From: an uncultured Oscillochloris sp.
GTDB taxonomy: Bacteria > Chloroflexota > Chloroflexia > Chloroflexales > Chloroflexaceae
Assembly (NCBI GenBank): GCA_903877945.1
Contig: CAIRFY010000085.1
Span: 1-14,028 of the forward strand
Direction of reading: 5' to 3'
DNA length: 14,028 nucleotides
In this document: positions 9,201 through 14,028 of the stretch, piece by piece
How positions within the stretch are numbered: position 1 is the stretch's first letter
How the letters are laid out: each line of letters starts with the position of its first letter
Notes under the pieces: model-generated
Told to the model about the DNA's origin: nothing
The model's input: only the letters and a program-made list of their open reading frames with translations
Database searches by the model: none
Program-made: the position numbers and the translations under genes

Positions 9201-10420
9201 CCGATTTCTCTATTTGCCTCACCCAATGCTTGCTCAAGCTCAAGGGCGCAAAGAACGGCGCGGGTGGGGTCGTCCTCGTGGGCGGCGGGCGCACCGAAGA
9301 GAGCCATGAGCTTGTCGCCGTGGGTGTACATGTCCACCTTGTTGACAATGCCATCGTAGCGGTGGACCACCGCCTGGGCGCGGCGGTAGTAGGCGTTGAG
9401 GACGGCGGCGGCGCGGGCGGGGTCGGCGTGGAGCTGCCCAAGGACGGCGCTAAAGTCGTGAAAATTGGCAAAGAGTACGCTCACCGGGCGGAACTCGCCG
9501 AGGCCGATCTCGGACGCATCCAGGAAGCGGCGGGGCAGTCCGCGCACCAGATAGGGGCGCAGGGCGGCCAGTCGGGCGGCAAGACCGGCCAGGGTCAGCA
9601 GGTCGTCAGGGCCGTGTAGGTCGATCAGATCCGGCTGTGGCGGGGGCATCACAAAAAACAGCAGCCTGACAATGCGCTGGAACCCGGCGTTGCGCGGCTC
9701 CAGGTGAGCGCCCACGAGGAGAGCGGCGGTCTGGTCAGAGATAACCACCTCGCCGGGGGCAGCGATCTCCTGGGCCATCGCCACCCGGTTCACCTCTGTA
9801 CCCGTAACCACCAGTTCAATATGACTCTCATCGCCAACCTCGGCGGCAAAAACTCGCCCGCTGTGGACGCCGACGCGCAGGCGCAGGGTGAAGGTGCCAG
9901 CGCGAGTCTCCAGGTCGATAAACTCGTCCATGCGTCGCTGCATCGCCAGGGCAGCGCTGGTAGCAGCCGAGGCGTGGGCGGCACCGATGGCCTCCGTATC
10001 AAAGAATGCGGTGATCGCATCGCCGCCAAATTTAAGCAGGGCGCCCTGGTGGGCGTAGATCTCAGCGATCAGCGCGGCGAAGAGCCGGTTCACCACCGCG
10101 CTCACCTCTTCGGCGCCCTGGCGACCGAGTACGCTGAGGCGCTCAGAGAGCGCCGTGAAGCCAGAGAGGTCGGCGAAGAGCAGGCTGCCATCCCAAAAGG
10201 CACCGCCCGTGTGGCCTGGGTGCGGGTTGTCGAGTTGGGCGCGCACCAGGCGGGCGGGGATATAGGCGGCGCAGGCGGCCAAGTCGGCCCGCAGATCGGC
10301 CGCCAGCCGTGCCCGGTCGGCGGCGGGCAGATCGCCTCCGTGGGACAGGATAGCGGACTGCTCGGCGGAGAGGTGGCCAAGCAGCGGCCCCGTAATGGCG
10401 GGCGGTGCGGTCATAGGCAT
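6227..10420 (-). CDS. Soluble-adenylyl-cyclase-like protein: two class III cyclase domains, NTPase, TPR repeats
   Basis: A predicted cytoplasmic signalling protein of 1397 residues making a cyclic nucleotide, probably cAMP. Cyclase domain 1 (about 77-262) has FADLSGFTALSE and LLKFGGDAITAFF, giving metal ligands Asp84 and Asp134 and Lys130. Its transition-state Arg is replaced by Met215. Domain 2 (about 312-502) has Asn319 in place of the first metal Asp, but keeps NKVDM (360-364), Asp369 and VNLAARL with Asn450 and Arg454. The two halves are thus complementary, as in mammalian soluble adenylyl cyclase (ADCY10). A P-loop NTPase follows, with Walker A GEAGAGKS (547-554) and Walker B LVISIED (685-691), then TPR-like helices from about 920 to the C-terminus. 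An alternative start at 10414 (MTAPP) is equally possible; neither has a clear Shine-Dalgarno. The architecture is secure; substrate, bicarbonate response and activity are inferred. Confidence 0.93.
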   Translation of the reverse strand: MPMTAPPAITGPLLGHLSAEQSAILSHGGDLPAADRARLAADLRADLAACAAYIPARLVRAQLDNPHPGHTGGAFWDGSLLFADLSGFTALSERLSVLGRQGAEEVSAVVNRLFAALIAEIYAHQGALLKFGGDAITAFFDTEAIGAAHASAATSAALAMQRRMDEFIDLETRAGTFTLRLRVGVHSGRVFAAEVGDESHIELVVTGTEVNRVAMAQEIAAPGEVVISDQTAALLVGAHLEPRNAGFQRIVRLLFFVMPPPQPDLIDLHGPDDLLTLAGLAARLAALRPYLVRGLPRRFLDASEIGLGEFRPVSVLFANFHDFSAVLGQLHADPARAAAVLNAYYRRAQAVVHRYDGIVNKVDMYTHGDKLMALFGAPAAHEDDPTRAVLCALELEQALGEANREIGILLEEIGEACLFQKIGINTGTVFAGRVGGTTRYEYTVMGPAVNLAARLMSAAADGNVLLSPSARAAVADQFVLEDQPPLRLKGLAEPVTPARAVRVADAPAPGTRIGAAPIIGRDREIQRLSIAAGAALRGAGCVLALVGEAGAGKSRIAEEVLQRLVISSIAEPATDDRVPPFEIVIGECQSYDQRTTYATLRGPLSELLLLSTWRTSSGDLHLHIAERVRHLAPDLERFAPLLSDALDITLAESSLTSALSPQQRHDRLQELIIALFCGAAAQKPLVISIEDIHWADSPSLELLGSLSAAAAKLALLLVLTYRPDPPIPAPWDELPTTLHLRLPELTPDHSADLLSALLGGQPPTEILSLLDRTQGNPFFIEELVRALVAGGVLVHDNENHWGLARPLAEVVLPTSIEGLLIARLDRLDEPRQELVQVASVIGRRFQRPIVEGVYTSLHALDESLQRLIDIELIQADQFDRTLAYVFRHALLRDVAYDGILYARRRLLHGRVARRIEEKSQEHIDDQLAVLAWHYLQAEDWDHALHYHMRAGEHAQRRFANRDALALYRVALEITTRLSASARPLTLTAQVTEIHERSGDIHMLLGEYDQAEEHFRVALSMAGIENGHVDEIWLRMHRKLASIDERRSRYDAAFTWLHTGLDSGTDTLRAETTHCYLLGAGIYFRQGNYTEAMSWAQRGLGLAKQMQSQADQAQALKLIGSIHRDQGELSPAIEALNYARNLFETLNIVDGLSDTLNNLGQVYLQLGRWQDTITSFERSLQISGDIGDVLAVARTSNNLAVVLVGRNQLDRAGDLYRLSSAMFGRIGSALGVAVTTYNRGEVLLLQGSPAEALPLFTRSIADFERIKAPSFLPEVLRLAAEATLALGDPAAARDYATRALTVADELGMAAEAAVARRALGQVALAQDDLVAAHDQLTQSQIALEQLDNRYELGKTLYQIARLARTRHDDQALTVARLRAEQIFSELDATRDVDLVHAL
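9155..9195. repeat. Palindrome inside the second cyclase domain
   Basis: Arms CTTTTGGAAGAGA (9156-9168) and its exact complement (9182-9194) continue, past one C/A mismatch, through AGGC and GCCT to a TTC triloop, giving an 18-position stem with 17 pairs plus an outer T/A pair. It lies in the reading frame of the cyclase gene and encodes residues 409-422 (LLEEIGEACLFQ and neighbours), just before the conserved KIGINTG strand. Its bases are much more AT-rich than the rest of the gene. Confidence 0.75.
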
Positions 10421-10514
10421 ATTTTGAGGTTGCCGGGGATACCGGCCGGAAGGAAATCACTACGATACGGGCACGAGCGTACGAGCCGGGTGCCATCTAA
10501 CGACGTACACCGCC

Positions 10515-10520
10515 ATTGTA
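10515..10520 (-). promoter_or_regulatory. Weak candidate -10 box for the cyclase gene
   Basis: On the minus strand TACAAT (five of six matches to the consensus) lies about 95 bases upstream of the cyclase start. No convincing -35 box accompanies it. It is the only -10-like hexamer I noted in the 10421-10560 stretch, which otherwise shows nothing recognisable. Confidence 0.2.
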
Positions 10521-10552
10521 CTGCAACGATGCCTGTTCGTGCGTGGTGAGGG

Positions 10553-10659
10553 ACTTAATCCCAATTAGCCCTCACCCCCCAGCCCCCTCTCCCCGTGAGG
10601 GAGAGGGGCAGGGGGTGAGGGGGCAAGGTCGGCTTATTCGAAAAGTATTGGCCTTAATC
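10553..10659. mobile_element. Palindromic MITE-like element, family 2, copy A, abutting the MFS stop codon
   Basis: The element proper is 10561-10651 (91 bp), bounded by CCAAT on the left and GTATTGG on the right. The core is an imperfect palindrome (10569-10621) built of CCCTCACCCCC, CCCCTCTCCC, loop cgtga and the complements. The right terminal repeat CTTATTCGAAAAGTATTGG (10633-10651) is intact; the left one is shortened to CCAATTAG. Flanking 8-mers ACTTAATC (10553-10560) and CCTTAATC (10652-10659) match at seven of eight positions and look like an aged target duplication. The right one contains the TAA stop of the MFS gene (10654-10656). Copy B at 13782-13900 has the same core in the same orientation. 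Confidence 0.75.
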
Positions 10660-11865
10660 CCCCGCAGATACCGGCACTGCTGCCGTGGCTGAGGCAGTCG
10701 CAACCGGCGTGCGGTGTGGGCGACCGGGCAGGGTCATGGCGAGGAGTGCCACTGGCAGGCCGAGCAGGGTCAGGCCAACCATCACCGTCTGTAGGCCGAC
10801 GACATCGGCCAGGAGTCCGGCGATCCATGTGCCGATTGCCCCACTGGCAAAGGTGAATCCGAGGATGAGTCCAGCGGCGAAGCCCTGCTTCACCGGCAAC
10901 AGTTGCTGTGCGTACACCACCAGCACGCTGTGCTGGCCGCCCACCAGCAGGCCGGTCGTCGCGCAGGCAACGAAGATCAGCCAGCTTGTCGGGGTCAGGA
11001 AACAGATCATGCCCGTGGGGATACTCAGCAGCAGCGGCCAGATCACCGTCACCCGCATGCCGAAGCGGTCGGCCACCACGCCGCTAATCACCTGGCCAAT
11101 CGCGCCCGCGCCCATAAAGACGCCCGCCAGCAGCCCGAACATGGCGGGATCCCAGCCACGGTCGCTGAAGAGCTTGGGCAGAAACGCCTGGTAGGTAGCC
11201 TGGATCGACGAGCGCACGGCCACCAGCACGATGAAGGCCACGATCAGGCTGACCGCGATGTGGGTGCGCTCGGCCTGTGGACGGGCGGCCCTGGCCGTAT
11301 GGCGGGTATGCGCAGATTCGGGGCGGCTGGCGGTGAAGAGCAAGATAGCGGGAAGCAGGCCGATTGCGGCCAGCGGGATCAAGCCGATGCGTTGGAAGTG
11401 ACTGACCAGGTAGCCCGCCAAAAACGGCCCAAGGGCCAGCCCGGCTTGCCCGCCGAAGAAAAAGATCGCCGTGGCGCTACTGGCCCGCTCGGGGTCAGCC
11501 GCCGCCGCCGCCGCCGTGCCGACCGGGTGGAACAGCCCGCTGCCCAGCGGCACGAGCAGGAAGACCGGCAGCAGCAGCGTCCAGTTCGGGGCCAGGGCCA
11601 CTAGTGTCGAGAATATACACATCCAGACCAGGCCGACTCCGGCCAGTAGCATGGCCCTGTCCGGCATCCGGTCGGCCAGCAGGCCAAACAGCGGCTGGGA
11701 GAGCGCGCCAATCAGCACGTAGGCGGTCAGTGCGGTGCCGATCTGGATATTACTTAGGCCGAGCGGTCCGGCCAGCACGGCCAGCAGCACCGCGCCGGTG
11801 CTGTTCAGCATATCGATCATGAAGTGGCTGCTCACCACGGCCATAAGCTGTCGGTTACGGAACAT
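10654..11865 (-). CDS. MFS exporter, fosmidomycin-resistance (Fsr)-like
   Basis: A 403-residue, predicted 12-helix inner-membrane transporter of the major facilitator superfamily, probably a drug or small-molecule/proton antiporter. Motif A appears in both halves: GLLADRMPDR (61-70) and GVVADRFGMR (262-271). GLFHPVG (110-116) and the C-terminal run HSVLVVYAQQLLP followed by GFAAGLILGFTF and GLLADVVGL (312-357) are features I associate with Fsr-type members. A hydrophilic central loop (about 181-203, rich in Arg and His) separates the six-helix bundles. The start at 11865 has GAAGAGAG about four bases upstream. Its stop codon lies inside the presumed target duplication of the element at 10561-10651, yet the ORF has a normal length. 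It is flanked by repeats on both sides and probably transcribed alone. The substrate cannot be told from sequence; resistance is only an analogy. Confidence 0.88.
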   Translation of the reverse strand: MFRNRQLMAVVSSHFMIDMLNSTGAVLLAVLAGPLGLSNIQIGTALTAYVLIGALSQPLFGLLADRMPDRAMLLAGVGLVWMCIFSTLVALAPNWTLLLPVFLLVPLGSGLFHPVGTAAAAAADPERASSATAIFFFGGQAGLALGPFLAGYLVSHFQRIGLIPLAAIGLLPAILLFTASRPESAHTRHTARAARPQAERTHIAVSLIVAFIVLVAVRSSIQATYQAFLPKLFSDRGWDPAMFGLLAGVFMGAGAIGQVISGVVADRFGMRVTVIWPLLLSIPTGMICFLTPTSWLIFVACATTGLLVGGQHSVLVVYAQQLLPVKQGFAAGLILGFTFASGAIGTWIAGLLADVVGLQTVMVGLTLLGLPVALLAMTLPGRPHRTPVATASATAAVPVSAGD

Positions 11866-11912
11866 GACACTCTCTTCTATACTTGTAGATGAACCCGCGC
11901 CCCAGACCCACT

Positions 11913-12042
11913 TTTTATTGGCAATACCGCAAAAATAACGCTGTGAAGCGTCTTGTCATTCTGAGCGAAGCGAAGAATCCCGGCTGGGATTCTTCGCTTC
12001 GCTCAGAATGACAGCGTTACTTTTGCGGTATTGCTTTTATTG
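11913..12042. mobile_element. MITE-like element, family 1, copy 2, with 8-bp target duplication
   Basis: The element proper is 11921-12034 (114 bp). Terminal inverted repeats of 23 bp (11921-11943 and 12012-12034) begin GCAATACCGCAAAA and differ at one position. Inside are perfect 28-bp arms at 11954-11981 and 11986-12013, reading TGTCATTCTGAGCGAAGCG onward, around a 4-base loop ggct. TTTTATTG flanks both ends exactly (11913-11920 and 12035-12042), an 8-bp target duplication as in copy 1. The left side has about ten extra bases between outer and inner repeats. It ends 55 bp before the ATG of the MFS gene. Confidence 0.87.
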
Positions 12043-12077
12043 CTATTCGGCGGCTTCGCCGCCGAATAGCAATAAAA
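12035..12077. repeat. Perfect 20-bp-stem hairpin past the amidohydrolase gene
   Basis: Arms 12035-12054 and 12058-12077 are exact complements around a TTC triloop: TTTTATTGCTATTCGGCGGC and its complement. It starts 11 bp beyond the amidohydrolase stop, where a terminator would sit. In both orientations the stem begins with U and ends with A, so the downstream U-run of an intrinsic terminator is missing. Its left eight bases are also the right target duplication of the adjoining MITE, so the hairpin predates that insertion. Confidence 0.75.
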
Positions 12078-12088
12078 AAGAACTTATC

Positions 12089-13696
12089 CTACCGCTCAAA
12101 CACAACCTTGCCCCCCACGAGGGTCATCGCGGCGGTGATGGCGTGCAGTTCGCTCGGCGTACTGTGAAACGGGTCGCCGGTGAGAACAGCCAGGTCGGCG
12201 AGCATGCCGGGGGCGAGGCGGCCCTTCTGGCCTGCCTCGCCGCTGGCGATGGCCGGGCCGATACAGTAGGCGTCGATCACCTCGCCGACCGTGAGGCGCT
12301 GCTCGGGGTACCAGCCGCCTACCGGATATCCGTCTGGTCGCTGGCGAGTGACGGCGGCGTGAATGCCGGGCCAGGGGTTCATCGTCTCAACCGGAGCGTC
12401 AGAGCCGAAGGCCAGGGTAGCCCCGCTGTCTCGCAGTTCGCGCCAGGCGTAGGCGTGGGCGCTGCGCTCGCCCCACAGCTCATCGGCGCTGGACATATCG
12501 CTGGTGCAGTGGATGGGCTGCATTGAGGCGACCACGCCCAGCGCAGCGAAGCGAGCGATGTCTTTGGGGTGGAGTACCTGGCAGTGCTCGATACGGTTAG
12601 GCATCGCCAGGATTGGCGGGTCGCCGTCGCCACGGGCCAGTTCAATCGCGTCCAGCACCTTACGGTTGGCCGCGTCGCCGATGGCGTGGATGACCACACT
12701 GATCCCGTTGGTGTTGGCCCGCGCCACCATCGCATTCAGCACCTCGCGCTCAATCGTGGCTATGCCCAGGTGCCGACGGCCCTCGTAGTGGCTCAGCATC
12801 TCGGCGCTCTCCGATCCGAGGGAGCCATCGGCGAAGATCTTCAGCCCGCCGACGCGCAGCACGCTGTCGCCCAGGCCGCTATGTAGCCCCAGGGCGATGG
12901 CCGCCTCCAGATCGCCCGCCGAGATGTGCGCAAGGCAGCGCACGTTGAGATCGCCCTGCCCGCGTAGCGTTTGCAGGTCGGCCAGGATCTCGCTGCCGTC
13001 GCTGGGGCGGATGCCGGGCGGAATATGCAGGCTGGTGATCCCGTAGCTCAACGCCTCGCGCAGAGCGATGCGCAGGGCGGCGTGGCGCTCCTCGGGGCGA
13101 GGCGGCGGCACCACGGCGCGGATCAACTCCATCGCATTCTCCAGAAAGATGCCCGTCGCCACGCCGCTGCGGTCGCGTTGAATATGACCACCGACAGGGT
13201 CGGAGATCGCGTCGCCGATGCCGGCCAGGGCCAGGGCCGCGCTATTCACCCAGATCGAATGGCCGTCCTTGCGGGTGAAAATGGCCGGGTTCCTGGGGCA
13301 GACCACGTCGAGATCGCTGCACGTGGGCCACTGGCCGCCCCAGGCTGAGTGATCCCAGCCGCTGCCGCGCAGCCACACGCCGGGTGCCAGACTGCGGGCG
13401 CGGTCAGCGACCCGACCCACAGCCTCAGCGATGCTACTCGCCCCGCCGAGGCGCACCTCCTGGCTGGCCATCCCCTGGTAGTTTATATGGACGTGGGCAT
13501 CGGTGAGGCCGGGCAGCACGGCACGACCCTTGAGGTTGATCCCCTCGCTGCGACCCGCCGAGGCGGTAGCAGCCTGCACATGGCCCTCGCTGCCCAGCGC
13601 AACGATGTGCCCGGCGCGGATGGCTATCGCCCGCACCACCGGCAGTTGCGGATCACGCGTGTAGATCGGGCCGTTATAGAGGATGAGGGTTGACAT
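12089..13696 (-). CDS. YtcJ-type amidohydrolase (amidohydrolase superfamily, metal-dependent)
   Basis: A cytoplasmic hydrolase of 535 residues, the usual length for the YtcJ/Nfd-like branch of the amidohydrolase superfamily. After an N-terminal beta domain, the TIM-barrel residues are visible: the HxH metal pair His68 and His70 in LTDAHVHI, the FTRKDGHSIWVNS segment (140-152), Lys286 within LKIFADGSLGS as the candidate metal-bridging lysine, His337 in VVIHAIGD, His371 in RIEHCQ and catalytic Asp433 in FGSDAPVE. The C-terminal GRLAPGMLADLAVL strand pair rejoins the beta domain. No signal peptide is seen. The start at 13696 is supported by TGAGG about seven bases upstream. All metal ligands appear intact, so it is probably active, on an unknown amide, ester or formamide substrate. 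Neighbours give no hint of a pathway. Confidence 0.92.
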   Translation of the reverse strand: MSTLILYNGPIYTRDPQLPVVRAIAIRAGHIVALGSEGHVQAATASAGRSEGINLKGRAVLPGLTDAHVHINYQGMASQEVRLGGASSIAEAVGRVADRARSLAPGVWLRGSGWDHSAWGGQWPTCSDLDVVCPRNPAIFTRKDGHSIWVNSAALALAGIGDAISDPVGGHIQRDRSGVATGIFLENAMELIRAVVPPPRPEERHAALRIALREALSYGITSLHIPPGIRPSDGSEILADLQTLRGQGDLNVRCLAHISAGDLEAAIALGLHSGLGDSVLRVGGLKIFADGSLGSESAEMLSHYEGRRHLGIATIEREVLNAMVARANTNGISVVIHAIGDAANRKVLDAIELARGDGDPPILAMPNRIEHCQVLHPKDIARFAALGVVASMQPIHCTSDMSSADELWGERSAHAYAWRELRDSGATLAFGSDAPVETMNPWPGIHAAVTRQRPDGYPVGGWYPEQRLTVGEVIDAYCIGPAIASGEAGQKGRLAPGMLADLAVLTGDPFHSTPSELHAITAAMTLVGGKVVFER

Positions 13697-13773
13697 AACG
13701 TAACCTCAGGCGGATTTCAGATTGCAGATTTGCCGCAACAGGACGCGGTGCATGGGTCCAAACTGTCACGCTG

Positions 13774-13908
13774 GTTTGAAACCAATACTTTTCAAATAAG
13801 GAATCTGCCACCGCTCAGCCCTCACCCCCCGCCCCCTCTCCCCGTGAGGGAGAGGGGCAGGGGGTGAGGGTGCGAGATTGCCTTATTCGAAAAGTATTGG
13901 GTTTAAAA
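13774..13908. mobile_element. Palindromic MITE-like element, family 2, copy B
   Basis: The element proper is 13782-13900 (119 bp). Terminal inverted repeats CCAATACTTTTCAAATAAGG (13782-13801) and its complement (13881-13900) differ at one position. They enclose the palindromic core 13819-13870 (CCCTCACCCCC, CCCCTCTCCC, loop cgtga and complements) shared with copy A at 10561-10651. Flanking 8-mers GTTTGAAA (13774-13781) and GTTTAAAA (13901-13908) match at seven of eight positions, suggesting an 8-bp target duplication. It lies upstream of the amidohydrolase gene and contains no reading frame. Confidence 0.75.
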
Positions 13909-14028
13909 CATGCCTTACGTGTTGGAGTATCCGCCAGGTAGCGCATGCGCCAGACGGTTGAGAGATCCTACAAGGAGCTTAACCGCTTGTCAACATTCTG
14001 AAAGATGAAGGGCTGTTGCAAAGTCACC
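13909..14028. other. Gene-free right end with a possible insertion-sequence terminus
   Basis: Together with 13697-13773 this stretch holds no credible gene. The last 19 bases (14010-14028) read GGGCTGTTGCAAAGTCACC, which resembles the terminal repeats of several insertion sequences that start with a CTGTTGCAAA-like motif, oriented to run rightward out of the window. The element itself, its transposase and its other end are not visible. Confidence 0.25.

Noticed and set aside
7643..9619. Long plus-strand open frame (about 658 codons) opposite the cyclase gene
   Set aside because: It runs antisense to a clearly conserved multidomain protein. Its translation is compositionally odd and matches no family; long antisense frames are common in GC-rich genes.
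12035..12077. Hairpin considered as a classic intrinsic terminator
   Set aside because: On either strand the stem is preceded by U and followed by A residues, so there is no 3' U-tract. It is kept only as a palindrome.
13945..14001. Short plus-strand frame MRQTVERSYKELNRLSTF as a transposase remnant
   Set aside because: Only 18 codons with a stop just upstream, and no motif strong enough to support a gene or pseudogene call.

Overview
The window is GC-rich bacterial chromosome with five complete protein genes. All lie on the minus strand, and each is separated from the next by about 200-230 bp of repeat-laden spacer. No gene is cut by either window edge, and I see no RNA gene, CRISPR array or phage gene. 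The likely source is a member of Chloroflexota, perhaps near the filamentous phototrophic Chloroflexia. This is inference from several traits: a soluble-adenylyl-cyclase-type signalling giant, a secreted C25-like protein with an EPND-type PPC domain and a C-terminal MPLLWR tail, a K+-independent membrane pyrophosphatase, and the GAGCGAAGCGAAG type of palindromic repeat.

Layout from left to right. A short palindrome lies at 36-75. A proton-pumping membrane pyrophosphatase (hppA, 90-2417) follows, with a TATAAT box and a strong Shine-Dalgarno upstream. A 23-bp-stem hairpin (2547-2597) separates it from a large secreted gingipain-like (C25) protein (2631-6026), which carries six perfect tandem heptapeptides GGTISAI. 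A 126-bp MITE-like element (6083-6208) lies between that gene and a 1397-residue protein (6227-10420) with two cyclase domains, an AAA/NTPase domain and TPR repeats, resembling mammalian soluble adenylyl cyclase. A second kind of palindromic element (10561-10651) abuts the stop codon of an Fsr-like MFS exporter (10654-11865). A second copy of the first MITE family (11921-12034) is inserted into the edge of another hairpin (12035-12077). Then come a YtcJ-type amidohydrolase (12089-13696) and a gene-free right end with a second copy of the other element family (13782-13900) and a possible insertion-sequence end at the window edge.

The genes do not form an obvious pathway or operon: the products are energy conservation, secreted proteolysis, cyclic-nucleotide signalling, drug or small-molecule export, and amide/ester hydrolysis. 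The most notable content is the mobile-element layer. Four small non-coding inverted-repeat elements of two families each abut 8-bp direct repeats (two perfect, two 7 of 8). One sits on a stop codon without breaking the reading frame and one is nested in an older palindrome. The two copies of the first family differ by paired compensatory changes that keep a small hairpin within each arm.
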